Below, piece by piece: positions 7,200 through 14,951 of a stretch of DNA of 23,303 nt; positions within the stretch are counted from its first letter, which is position 1, and every line of letters starts with the position of its first letter. The DNA is from Alphaproteobacteria bacterium. Its GTDB lineage: Bacteria > Pseudomonadota > Alphaproteobacteria > Paracaedibacterales > CAIOTO01. The stretch spans positions 9,436 through 32,738 of the forward strand of contig JANRCF010000043.1 of NCBI GenBank assembly GCA_030727085.1. Reading direction: 5' to 3'. The translations under genes and the position numbers were made by a program. The notes beneath the pieces are model-generated. The model worked only from the letters and a program-made list of their open reading frames with translations, searched no databases and had not been told where the DNA came from.

Positions 7200-8276
7200 A
7201 TGGCTTCCCCATCATCAAAAAAAGAACAACCAGAAAAGAAACGCGTTGCGTTGGCGCTTCAGGGCGGCGGGGCACATGGCGCATTTACTTGGGGTGTACT
7301 TGATCGCCTGCTCGAAGATGGTCGACTTGAAATCGAAGGGGTGACTGGAACTAGCGCAGGTGGCATGAACGCCATCTGTGTCGCACAAGGCATGGCGCGC
7401 GGCGACAACGAAACAGTACGCAATGAATTACGCGATTTTTGGACACGCATTTGTGAATCAGGTAAAAATAGTTCATTGAATAATCGCGGTCCGATCGATA
7501 AGGCGATGGGTAACTTTACAATGTATAATTCGCCTGGATTTATGACATTTGATTACTTAAGCCGGATGTTTTCTCCCTACGAACTTAACCCAATGAAAAA
7601 GGATCCGCTTAAAGATGTGATCATGAAAAGCTTTGATTTCGAGCTGATCAGAACGCAAGACAAGTGTAAAGTTTATTTGTGCGCAACCCATGTTTATACC
7701 GGTAAGTTACGTATTTTCACAACAACAGAGATGCGTGTAGAGACATTGCTAGCAACAGCGTGTTTGCCGACACTACACAGTGCTGTCATGGTTGATAAAG
7801 AATACTATTGGGATGGTGGGTTTATCGGAAACCCTGTATTTTTCCCTCTTATTTATGATTGCGACACACCTGATATTGTATTGATTCAATTAAATCCAAC
7901 GGTACGCAATCGATTGCCAACCACAGCACGCGAAATTGCCGATCGATTAAATGAAATTACGAATAACTCATCGGTTGTTCGTGAAATGCGTGCAATTTCG
8001 TATATTACAGATATGATTGATCGCGGTGAATTAGATCAAAAAAAGCATAAGCGTTTATTTATGCATGTGATTCAGGATGAGGCTGCATTTCAAGACCTCG
8101 GTTGGTCAAGCAAACTTAATACTGAATGGGAATTTTTAACGCACCTATTTGAAAAAGGTCGTGCGGCAGGTGATTCTTGGCTGAAAGAAAATTATGACTC
8201 AATTGGCGTTAAGACAACGGCAAAAATGGCAGATCACTTTGTAGGTGAGGCATGGCACAAGAATACGAAAAAGTAA
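7200..8276 (+). CDS. patatin-like phospholipase family protein
   Basis: This is a patatin-fold lipid acyl hydrolase with a Ser-Asp dyad. The 358-residue protein has the oxyanion loop QGGGAHGAFTWGVL (residues 21-34), the nucleophile elbow GTSAG with Ser52, and the catalytic DGG at 205-207 (YYWDGGFIGNP), which is the complete set for an active enzyme. It starts with a charged Lys-rich segment and no signal peptide, so it is cytosolic or exported by a non-Sec route. An AGGA precedes the ATG by 6 nt. Related patatins serve as secreted phospholipases in Rickettsia, but family members also occur as housekeeping enzymes, so the substrate and location here are open. It is followed 61 bp later by rlmE on the same strand. 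Confidence 0.93.
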   Translation: MASPSSKKEQPEKKRVALALQGGGAHGAFTWGVLDRLLEDGRLEIEGVTGTSAGGMNAICVAQGMARGDNETVRNELRDFWTRICESGKNSSLNNRGPIDKAMGNFTMYNSPGFMTFDYLSRMFSPYELNPMKKDPLKDVIMKSFDFELIRTQDKCKVYLCATHVYTGKLRIFTTTEMRVETLLATACLPTLHSAVMVDKEYYWDGGFIGNPVFFPLIYDCDTPDIVLIQLNPTVRNRLPTTAREIADRLNEITNNSSVVREMRAISYITDMIDRGELDQKKHKRLFMHVIQDEAAFQDLGWSSKLNTEWEFLTHLFEKGRAAGDSWLKENYDSIGVKTTAKMADHFVGEAWHKNTKK

Positions 8277-8337
8277 AAAAATAGACTAAAGCCTTAAAGT
8301 ATCGTATGATTGCTTGAATAATAATTTAAGTAATCAT

Positions 8338-9066
8338 ATGACCACATTTAAAAAGCCAGGCAAAGTACAAGGCCTTAAAAGCTCAAAAAAACGCACAGCC
8401 TCGTCGCGCCAATGGTTGCTGCGGCAACTTAATGATCCATTTGTTGCGCAAGCTCGCAAAGAAGGCTATCGCTCGCGCGCGGCGTTCAAACTGCTCGAAA
8501 TCAATGAAAAATTCAAACTCATCAAAAGGGGCACGTGCGTCCTTGACCTTGGTGCCGCACCGGGTGGCTGGTGCCAGGTATCCAAAACAATTGTGGGTGA
8601 CAAAGGCGTTGTTATCGGTGTTGACTTGCTAGAAATTGACCCCATTGCAGGTGTCGCGTTTTTACAAGGAAATTTTCATGACGGGCATATTCGAAATACA
8701 ATCATAGAAATGTTCCAAGGGCAAAAAGCAGACGTTATTTTAAGTGATATGGCCGCAAGTTCATGCGGGATGTCGGATGTCGATCACATTCGTTTGATTG
8801 CCTTGCTCGAGGCTGTGTTCCAATTTTCATTTGATATGCTAAAACCAGGCGGCAGTTTTGTTGCTAAAGTTCTGCGTGGCGGCACTGAACATAATTTGCT
8901 TGGCCAACTTAAGCAATCATTTTCAAAAATTAGTCATTTCAAGCCAAAATCAAGCCGCCAGGAATCGTCGGAGTTGTATGTAGTTGCTCAAGGATTTAGG
9001 CCGAAAATGGCGAATGATCCGCGCGAGATTCAAGATGACATTAGTGTAGAAGAGGATCGTATATAA
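8338..9066 (+). CDS. rlmE: 23S rRNA (uridine(2552)-2'-O)-methyltransferase
   Basis: RlmE (FtsJ/RrmJ) methylates the 2'-OH of U2552 in the 23S A-loop late in 50S assembly. Counting from the ATG at 8338 (242 residues), the catalytic K-D-K-E set is in place: K51 (RSRAAFKL), D137 (SDMAA), K177 (FVAKVLRGG) and E212 (SSELYVVA). The SAM loop is VLDLGAAPGGWCQ (68-80). I prefer the ATG at 8338 over an in-frame TTG at 8314, because the first conserved residues come well after both and neither has a strong ribosome site. The N-terminus is basic (about 25 residues), as in alphaproteobacterial RlmE. The stop overlaps the next ATG by one base (TAATG). Confidence 0.96.
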   Translation: MTTFKKPGKVQGLKSSKKRTASSRQWLLRQLNDPFVAQARKEGYRSRAAFKLLEINEKFKLIKRGTCVLDLGAAPGGWCQVSKTIVGDKGVVIGVDLLEIDPIAGVAFLQGNFHDGHIRNTIIEMFQGQKADVILSDMAASSCGMSDVDHIRLIALLEAVFQFSFDMLKPGGSFVAKVLRGGTEHNLLGQLKQSFSKISHFKPKSSRQESSELYVVAQGFRPKMANDPREIQDDISVEEDRI

Positions 9067-10022
9067 TGACTATATTTGATGGAATTATCATTGGTGTTGC
9101 ATTGTTGTCGGCTCTTATGGGTTTGATTCGCGGCCTGACACGTGAAGTACTCGGTCTTGCTTCGTGGATTGGCGGCGCATCACTTACATTTATTGGCATG
9201 CCATTTGTACAAATCATCGCGCGACGCTATATCCAAAATGGGATGATGGCTGATGTTGCGGCAGCTGTTGGATTATTTTTGATTTTTCTTATATTGTTTA
9301 GTGTAATTAGCCATACGTTATCAGGTCTTATCAGGCAAAGTGTGCTTGGCGGCATTGACCGATCGCTTGGTTTTTTGTTTGGTATTGGGCGAGGCATTGT
9401 TGTTTTGTGTGTTTTTCAATTACTGATTAGTTGTTTTGTCCCTCGTCAAAAACAACCTGAAAATTTTCAAAACAATCGTTTTGCACCTATGATTTATAAG
9501 GGGAGCGATTTGATATTTAGCTTATTGCCACATCAAATTGCATCGAAAATTTTTGAACAACAACAGAAACTTGTCTCTGATATTTCTGCTGTTGGTGCAG
9601 CAAATATGGCGAATACAATGAATGCTGCTGTTAATAATGCGACAGGATTTGCAACACCAAGTCAAATAGCAAACAATTTAAAACAACAATCGCCAAACAC
9701 ACAGCAAGAGGCCGAGAACTTGGCACGTTTGCAACCTAGAGCCGTTGCGCCAACAGAAGGTGCGAACGTCACAGCAAAGCAGCAGAATGATATGAATCGC
9801 TTTTTAAACCTGCAAGACATGGATGAAGAAAGCGCACTTGAGGCAGAATCACAAGCAGAAATTCCGCCTGCACCTATGACCGCGATGGCGCCGACAATGA
9901 TGCCACAACAACAGGGACAACAACCGATGATGCCAAGCAGCCAGCAATTCAGCAACAAGCGCAGCAGCAACAAGCGCAGCAACAACCAACACGTCGCTAG
10001 CTGGTTGATCAAAATTCCCTAG
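9066..10022 (+). CDS. CvpA family membrane protein with long Gln-rich C-terminal tail
   Basis: This is an inner-membrane protein of the CvpA (colicin V production) family, whose biochemical role is not settled. The N-terminal 150 residues carry the signature FDGIIIGVALLSALMGLIRG, then TREVLGLASWIGG, and about four hydrophobic segments. The family is usually 160-200 residues. Here 318 residues are predicted, and the rest is hydrophilic and low in complexity, rich in Gln, Asn, Ala, Met and Pro. The start overlaps the rlmE stop by one base, so the two are probably cotranscribed. The last ~30 codons may be out of frame: a neighbouring frame gives a Gln/Ala-rich tail ending in PTRR before a stop at 9999 (see findings). 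Confidence 0.88.
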   Translation: MTIFDGIIIGVALLSALMGLIRGLTREVLGLASWIGGASLTFIGMPFVQIIARRYIQNGMMADVAAAVGLFLIFLILFSVISHTLSGLIRQSVLGGIDRSLGFLFGIGRGIVVLCVFQLLISCFVPRQKQPENFQNNRFAPMIYKGSDLIFSLLPHQIASKIFEQQQKLVSDISAVGAANMANTMNAAVNNATGFATPSQIANNLKQQSPNTQQEAENLARLQPRAVAPTEGANVTAKQQNDMNRFLNLQDMDEESALEAESQAEIPPAPMTAMAPTMMPQQQGQQPMMPSSQQFSNKRSSNKRSNNQHVASWLIKIP

Positions 10023-10099
10023 CGGTGCGTTTCAGTACTAAATGGGCCAAAAGAAAGATACGCGTAAAATATACATGAATTAAATTGATAACCACAAAA

Positions 10100-11338
10100 T
10101 TATCCCCGCAATCCCTCAACGGGATCAAGGCTCGACGCGCGCCATGACGGATATAATGTCGCAAGAAATGATAAACCAATCCCCATGGCGACGATTCTTA
10201 AGACTTCATCAAATTCAACTTTGGCGGGCAGCGTTGATAAGAAATAAATCTCCTCAGAAAACAGCTCAGCGCCTGTCATGCTTTGCAGGAATTGCCTGAT
10301 CCCTTCAATATTAAGTGCAAACGACAAGCCCAATGCAACACCCAGCAATGTACCAACGCCGCCAATGCTGGCACCTGTTAAAAAGAAAATCTTTAAGATC
10401 GTATTTTTTGTAGCACCCATTGTACGTAAAATCGCAATATCACGTGTCTTGTCTTTTACCATCATGATCAGACCTGAAATGATATTGAACGACGCGATTA
10501 AAATGATAAGTGTCAAGATCAAGAACATCACATTACGTTCCATCTTAACAGCATGCATAATGCTAAGATCGGCATGACGCCAGTCAAGGGCTTGCACCGT
10601 CTTGCCCATGGCTTGTTGCAGCACATGCGCTAAGTTTGACGCTAAATTATCATGTTCCGAGAACACATCAATTTGCGATATCTGCCCAGGGGCTTTAAAG
10701 AAACTTTGTGCCGTGCTAAGTGGCATGAAAATAAAATTCTTATCAAACTGCCCCATGCCGACATGGAATACACCTGCCACAATAAAGGTCTTTTGCCGAG
10801 GCATTGTGCCAAAAGCAGTCGCTGTTCCTTGTTGCGTGAGCAGTGTTATCTTATCACCCACATCAAGATGCAAATTTTCTGCCATACGCCTGCCAATGAA
10901 CACACGATCGCCGCTAAACTGCTCGATGGCCGCCTCTGGCATCAACTTGATTCGATCACGTCCAGTAATGGCATTGACCGGCAACCCCTGCACCATTACA
11001 CCCGACGCATTATTTTTTGCCATAGCAATCGCTTGACGTTCCAGCATAGGATAGGCCAGACGTACGCCAGGCACGCTCTGAATAAGGGCGAGCTGCTCTT
11101 TACTTTCAGACAGTACAGCAGCAGAAGACGACTGAACCGTCACATGACCGCGCATCGCAACAAGCGACCCGAAAAGCTCTTGACGAAAACCATTCATCAC
11201 CGCCATCACAACGATCAGTGTCGCAACACCAAGCGCAATACCCAGAAAAGAAAACCATGCAATAACAGATACAAATCCTTCACGGCGGGCAGAGAACAAA
11301 TAGCGAAAGGCGACGAATCGCTCAAAAGATGAAAACAT
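10100..11338 (-). CDS. lolC: lipoprotein-releasing system transmembrane protein (LolC/LolE family)
   Basis: This is the permease subunit of the Lol ABC transporter, which extracts lipoproteins from the inner membrane for delivery to LolA. At 412 residues it matches the family. The N-terminus FERFVAFRYLFSARREGFVS and the first membrane segment (about 23-47) are typical, followed by a ~220-residue periplasmic domain. Three C-terminal membrane segments follow (about 270-295, 315-345 and 375-400), with the FtsX-like motif VKDKTRDIAILRTMGA between them and the ending YPSWRASSLDPVEGLRG. Many alphaproteobacteria have a single LolC/E-type protein, and which paralogue this is cannot be told here. lolD, which commonly follows, is absent: the gene converges on cvpA after 77 bp. 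A GGA lies about 8 nt before the ATG. Confidence 0.95.
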   Translation of the reverse strand: MFSSFERFVAFRYLFSARREGFVSVIAWFSFLGIALGVATLIVVMAVMNGFRQELFGSLVAMRGHVTVQSSSAAVLSESKEQLALIQSVPGVRLAYPMLERQAIAMAKNNASGVMVQGLPVNAITGRDRIKLMPEAAIEQFSGDRVFIGRRMAENLHLDVGDKITLLTQQGTATAFGTMPRQKTFIVAGVFHVGMGQFDKNFIFMPLSTAQSFFKAPGQISQIDVFSEHDNLASNLAHVLQQAMGKTVQALDWRHADLSIMHAVKMERNVMFLILTLIILIASFNIISGLIMMVKDKTRDIAILRTMGATKNTILKIFFLTGASIGGVGTLLGVALGLSFALNIEGIRQFLQSMTGAELFSEEIYFLSTLPAKVEFDEVLRIVAMGIGLSFLATLYPSWRASSLDPVEGLRG

Positions 11339-11391
11339 ATATTATTCCATTTGTTTTAACAAAAGACTAGTTTCAATAAGGTTTAACTAGA

Positions 11392-11493
11392 AAGACAACA
11401 AGATTCGAGCAGCGGATTTTACACATGTAAATGAGCAGCACAGATATCGCAGAGGGCTGTACTAATTAAGACTTAGTGAAGTTAGTATTACCC
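11392..11493 (-). repeat. dispersed ~102-bp repeat, copy B
   Basis: It aligns with copy A at 457-559 in the same orientation and in the same position relative to the neighbouring gene. The repeat runs from the intergenic space into the last Gly codon and stop (TAA) of the 105-codon gene, as copy A does for thrS. It contains a small internal palindrome TTTACA-CA-TGTAAA. It lies between this gene and lolC. Confidence 0.72.
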
Positions 11494-11805
11494 AAGATTC
11501 TTCATTAATAACATATCACGCATCAAATTCAAAGGCGTGGAGCGTCCCTGCTTAATCTTCATTTCTGACAAAACTGCCCGTACAAATCGACGACGTGATT
11601 TTGAATCAGATATATTTCGCATTTGCTGATTAATAATCAGACGGTGCCAAAAGACGGCTTCGGCAGCAAGTTCGGTATTGTTAAATCCATGGGTCAGGTC
11701 AAGTGATGGCAAAGGTGCGCGTGGTGCGGCCATTGGTTTTTGTGCCTTGACTGGCTCAACGGGTGTGCTTTTCGCACCAAAAAGATTTTTTTGCTTAATA
11801 GTCAT
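11488..11805 (-). CDS. hypothetical protein, 105 aa
   Basis: I do not recognise a family. The N-terminal ~35 residues are Lys/Pro/Ala-rich and probably disordered. The C-terminal ~65 residues look like a small, basic helical domain (FNNTELAAEAVFWHRL, SKSRRRFVRAVLSEMKI). No signal peptide or membrane segment is seen. The gene lies between pcnB and lolC on the same strand and could be cotranscribed with them. The ribosome site is weak. The final Gly codon and stop belong to the dispersed repeat, so the true ancestral end may have been different. I judge it to be a real gene because the domain has a natural composition and its strand fits the surrounding genes. Confidence 0.62.
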   Translation of the reverse strand: MTIKQKNLFGAKSTPVEPVKAQKPMAAPRAPLPSLDLTHGFNNTELAAEAVFWHRLIINQQMRNISDSKSRRRFVRAVLSEMKIKQGRSTPLNLMRDMLLMKNLG

Positions 11806-11826
11806 AAAGGATCTTTTGTATTACGG

Positions 11827-11896
11827 ACCTTTGCATGACTCGAATTTCTAAAGGGAGCTTTGACAAAATCACCTAAAAAGACAGTCATGCAAAGGT
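11827..11896. repeat. 70-bp element with 14-bp perfect inverted repeats
   Basis: ACCTTTGCATGACT (11827-11840) is the exact reverse complement of AGTCATGCAAAGGT (11883-11896), with 42 bp between. It occupies most of the 106-bp gap between pcnB and the 105-aa gene. It could be a mini transposable element or a structured RNA/processing hairpin. No T tract follows, so it is not a standard terminator. Confidence 0.62.
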
Positions 11897-11911
11897 TTCA
11901 TTATTTGTTAG

Positions 11912-13168
11912 TTAGAGTTTAGCACGCAAGGGATCAGATTGGAATTTTTTCAGCGATATTAAACACGCATCACGATTAAGAGCAAAGCCGCTCGCAATCC
12001 ATTGACGCTTGACGGCGGTCAGAATTTCACCAATTTGAGCACCAGCAGCACCTGTTGCCATAACATCGGCTCCCGTTAATGGAAATATCGGTGGCGGCGT
12101 TAATGTTTTGATGCGTGGTCGGCATGCCCATATGGAGGCAGCTGATAATGCGTCTTTTAAAAGCATTGAATCCACCCACCATTCAGGATGGGGTAGAGCG
12201 ATTTCATAGTTAGCTTCTGTAATTGCCTTACTTAATGATTCAAGTTTCTTTTTTTGCATACGTGATAGCTTGAATATATCTGATATATTCTGACCCTGGG
12301 TCAGGGCGCATAAATGTCGAATCGAACAGGGAAAATGACCACCAAAACGTTCAAGGATTATTAATCGCCTGAGAGTTTTAATGCCAGTTGTGTCACCAAT
12401 TGTTCCGCCAAGGACATAATCTAACAGGCCATAATGCGCCATCGATTTTAGCACAGCGCCTGGACAGGTGAGCATCAAGATTTTGAGCAATTCACTTTGA
12501 ACTCGCTCTATGCTGAGGTGTGAAAGAGCATCTTTGATTGTGTTCAGCGCTGGCAAAACAGAAATGTCTGCCGGCCCATTACCAAAACGTCCCCAAAAGC
12601 GAAAGTAGCGATAAAGCCGCAAGTAATCCTCGGCAATACGGCAAACTGGATCACCAATAAAACGTACATGACCATTGTGCAAATCGCTCACGCCATCGAA
12701 TGCATCATATAAAATCTGCTGATGATCGACAAAAAGAGCATTCATGGTGAAATCGCGTCGTTTTGCATCTTCTTCGAATGAGGCACCAAATATGACCGTT
12801 GCGTGACGACCATGCGTGTCGACGTCGGCTCTAAGGCTGGTAACTTCAAGCGTTAAGCCTTTAAATAAAATTGTGAGTGTGCCGTGCGCAATGCCTGTGG
12901 GAATACATTTGAGGCGATGCTTTTTGCAAAATGCAATGACATCAGGTGGAGGGGCTGCGATGGCGATATCAATGTCAGTTGATGTTAGCATTAATGGCTT
13001 GCATCCCAGCATTCGCGAAGATGACAAAGGATGCTCATATAACAGTGCATCACGTACGCAACCACCAACGAATCGTGCATCAATTCCGTTTGCCCCGCAA
13101 AGCGACAAAAATTCCCATGCACGCAGGTCGATAGGCTGTGTTGCTGAAAAGGGAGATTGTTTAAACAT
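11912..13168 (-). CDS. pcnB: CCA tRNA nucleotidyltransferase / poly(A) polymerase family protein
   Basis: This is a class II nucleotidyltransferase that adds CCA to tRNA 3' ends, or A tails to RNA; the two activities cannot be separated from sequence alone. In the 418-residue protein the GG motif is FVGGCVRDALL (residues 33-43), the catalytic pair is D65/D67 (STDIDIA), and the motif RRDFTMNALFVD and the basic helix DYLRLYRYFRFWGRF follow as in the family. Between VRD and DxD there are 25 residues where the family usually has about 9-10. The extra residues, about 46-61 (HPLSSSRMLGCKPLML), coincide with a palindromic repeat inserted in frame. All catalytic motifs remain, so the enzyme is probably active. 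It may lead an operon with the 105-aa gene and lolC. Confidence 0.94.
   Translation of the reverse strand: MFKQSPFSATQPIDLRAWEFLSLCGANGIDARFVGGCVRDALLYEHPLSSSRMLGCKPLMLTSTDIDIAIAAPPPDVIAFCKKHRLKCIPTGIAHGTLTILFKGLTLEVTSLRADVDTHGRHATVIFGASFEEDAKRRDFTMNALFVDHQQILYDAFDGVSDLHNGHVRFIGDPVCRIAEDYLRLYRYFRFWGRFGNGPADISVLPALNTIKDALSHLSIERVQSELLKILMLTCPGAVLKSMAHYGLLDYVLGGTIGDTTGIKTLRRLIILERFGGHFPCSIRHLCALTQGQNISDIFKLSRMQKKKLESLSKAITEANYEIALPHPEWWVDSMLLKDALSAASIWACRPRIKTLTPPPIFPLTGADVMATGAAGAQIGEILTAVKRQWIASGFALNRDACLISLKKFQSDPLRAKL
12999..13034. repeat. palindromic repeat element inserted in frame in pcnB
   Basis: The outer arms GCATCC (13001-13006) and GGATGC (13029-13034) are inverted repeats around a central perfect palindrome TTCGCGAA (13012-13019). 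The unit resembles the intergenic repeat at 4374-4403. It sits where the encoded protein has about 16 extra residues compared with the family. This is analogous to the Rickettsia palindromic elements known to insert within genes, but I cannot say it is the same family. Confidence 0.66.
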
Positions 13169-13349
13169 AAAGTCATCCTTTGTTTTGTACCCATCATAAC
13201 TTCAGGGCTATAGCATGCAACTAAAACATGTCTTTCACGAATTCTTAACTAAATGGGGAGAAGAGGGCACACAACACTCTTTAACTCTCCATTGACATTT
13301 CGTAAGATAAATCAAAGATACAATCATTTTTAATAAAAAGGTTTGTTTT

Positions 13350-13910
13350 ATGGGTGCACATTTTGTTACCGCGGTGTTGATTTATGGACTTTTTAACACT
13401 CTCACCTTTAGTGCCATATTAGGTGATGATGAAAAACAGTTAAGAATGATAAGTAAGGCGATTGAACAAAACGAAGAAACACAGAGAATTCTTGGAAATA
13501 TTGACAAATCAGAATTAGTTGTTCTTGCTCCATTCATACGTGAAGGAGTGCATGAGGGTTCCGCTTTGTTTGTGCCACAATCAGAAGGAACTAATGTTGC
13601 CTATGATTTCGCACATTGCAGAAATTATTACAACTCTCATGCTGATACTCTAGGCATGCTACCAGGCAATGATAAGTTGGCATGCTATAGGGCTTTCCGA
13701 TTAACTAACTCAGAAGACCGTACAGGAACTATTGCAACAAAGGATCCAGAAAAATGGCAAGCGTTCCTTCAAGCCTTTAAAAAAAGAAAATCAGCTGAGC
13801 TTGAACAAGAAGCTTTAAATTTTGTGAATGAAAAAAGCGCTTACGGTAAAATTTCAAAAAGCTCATACGCCAAGGGCGGCTTGCTTAAAAGGTACGCGCT
13901 CTCACCATAA
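13350..13910 (+). CDS. hypothetical protein, probably exported, 186 aa
   Basis: No family is recognised. Residues 2-22 form a hydrophobic segment (VTAVLIYGLF), plausibly a Sec signal peptide ending near SA-I. The rest is soluble, with a helical charged stretch (about 27-50), two cysteines (C91 in FAHCRNYYN, C110 in LACYRAF) that could pair in the periplasm, and a Lys/Glu-rich helical C-terminus. A TTGACA at 13292-13297 lies upstream, but the best -10 (TACAAT, 13319) is 21 bp away. The last 70 bp overlap the 3' end of the convergent gene at 13841-14683, so the final ~22 residues (KISKSSYAKGGLLK and on) may be a read-through extension and not an ancestral end. Confidence 0.6.
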   Translation: MGAHFVTAVLIYGLFNTLTFSAILGDDEKQLRMISKAIEQNEETQRILGNIDKSELVVLAPFIREGVHEGSALFVPQSEGTNVAYDFAHCRNYYNSHADTLGMLPGNDKLACYRAFRLTNSEDRTGTIATKDPEKWQAFLQAFKKRKSAELEQEALNFVNEKSAYGKISKSSYAKGGLLKRYALSP

Positions 13911-14683
13911 ATACTGGCAATCAAAGAGATTCCATTGCCAAAATCAATGCTACGTTTTACATCGTCATCTGCCGCTACTTCTCGTTTTCGATCAAACATT
14001 TGAGACAGCACAGTTTTTCCATCTGTTAGTGTGTAGACTACTTTGTTTGTTTCAGAATCACATGTTACACAGATCCCATAAAGGTTCGGGACCGTTCCAA
14101 AGGCAGCTGAAATAGATGCAGGCAAGATAATGGAAGATAAGTCTGTTGAGGCTGAACGCAGAATATCACCAATATATATGTATCTGCAATTATCATCGTT
14201 TTCTAGTAAAAATTCTAAACGACCAAAATTATCCCGCAAAGCATCTGTCAGTTTAAATGCATTAACACTACTATAGAAATTATGCACAATGGTTATTGTA
14301 TTGCTAGAATCAGCGGTGCTTATAAGTGTTATTTCTTTTTCATCATTTAATCTAAATGGATCAAATGTTTTAGAAAAGATTTGATCGCCAACCGTTAAAT
14401 TAACAGTATTGCGTTCGTGCGAAGCTGCTTTACACATGCCAACAACAAAGCCAGTTGTTTTGAAACTTTGGATAAAGGCGTGACGTCTTGTTGGGCGATT
14501 ATTTGTTGCAGGGCAATCACCAAAACGCATAACCACGCTATATGCTTGTTGCCATCGCACCTCTTCTTCTAAGGAAGCGCAGAACGCGGCAGAAATGACT
14601 GGAAGCACAATGAAAGTTGATCGAATAAAGGTGGGGATAAAAATAGTTTTTAATACACGTAATAAGCGGAGAGTGCTAAGCAT
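13841..14683 (-). CDS. hypothetical exported protein, 280 aa
   Basis: No family is recognised. A positively charged N-terminus followed by hydrophobic residues 12-35 ending SAAFCA looks like a Sec signal peptide with cleavage near residue 36. A lipobox is not satisfied, because Phe precedes the Cys. The mature part has several Cys residues (C57, C84, C166, C205, C208) suggesting disulfides, hence periplasmic or secreted. Residues 78-124 and 199-258 look like diverged copies of one module (GMCKAA... versus GICVTC..., then T-V-x-L/Y-x-x-x-D, then LIS/LIA). An AGGA is about 10 nt before the ATG and a stronger AGGAGG is about 20 nt before. The gene converges on, and overlaps by 70 bp, the 186-aa gene. 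It could be a host-interaction or envelope protein; this is not supported further. Confidence 0.66.
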   Translation of the reverse strand: MLSTLRLLRVLKTIFIPTFIRSTFIVLPVISAAFCASLEEEVRWQQAYSVVMRFGDCPATNNRPTRRHAFIQSFKTTGFVVGMCKAASHERNTVNLTVGDQIFSKTFDPFRLNDEKEITLISTADSSNTITIVHNFYSSVNAFKLTDALRDNFGRLEFLLENDDNCRYIYIGDILRSASTDLSSIILPASISAAFGTVPNLYGICVTCDSETNKVVYTLTDGKTVLSQMFDRKREVAADDDVKRSIDFGNGISLIASIYGESAYLLSKPPLAYELFEILP

Positions 14684-14770
14684 TGGTTTGAATCCTTTTC
14701 TTCCCTCCTGATATTTATAATTTTATACTAATAATAATTAAAATATAGTAAAAATACGAATTTTATTGAC

Positions 14771-14820
14771 ACATTCCGCCTTCGCTTTTAGCCCTGCCCA
14801 GACGGGCTGCAATGACGCCG
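14771..14820. repeat. GC-rich palindromic repeat upstream of ruvB
   Basis: In an AT-rich gap, a GC-rich block reads CATTCCGCCTTCGC, then AGCCC-TGCCCAGAC-GGGCT (14790-14808, a 5-bp stem), then GCAATGACGCCG. It shares the CCTTCGC / AATGACG style of the elements at 4374 and 12999 and is probably a related or similar intergenic repeat. Confidence 0.4.
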
Positions 14821-14849
14821 AAGAAATAAAAGCCTCATTCACTCTCAGG

Positions 14850-14910
14850 TGCGATTTTGGAAAAATGTAAAATAAGCAGCAGAGATTTCCGATGGTTTCT
14901 GCCATAATCA
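14850..14910 (-). repeat. degenerate copy C of the dispersed repeat
   Basis: GCGATTTTGG...ATGTAAAATAAGCAGCAGAG...ATGG...CATAAT aligns, with lower identity, to the central part of copy B (11415-11466). It covers only the middle of the unit and lies just upstream of ruvB. It is weaker than copies A and B and could be partly chance. Confidence 0.4.
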
Positions 14911-14951
14911 ATTCATAAATGAATGGCTATAATAACAAACAAAGGTTGACT

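Noticed and set aside
8314..8337. TTG start for rlmE eight codons upstream of the chosen ATG
   Set aside because: No better ribosome site than the ATG, and the extra residues (NNNLSNH) are not family-like.
10602..11332. 144- and 226-codon plus-strand ORFs antisense to lolC
   Set aside because: Both are opposite a full-length LolC/E gene and show Arg/His/Cys-rich shadow composition with no domain.
14919..14951. Upstream ATG for ruvB and the TATAAT at 14928-14933
   Set aside because: The ATG at 14952 has the AAAGG spacing and gives normal RuvB length. The TATAAT has no proper -35 partner and would leave an almost leaderless transcript, so I do not call a promoter.
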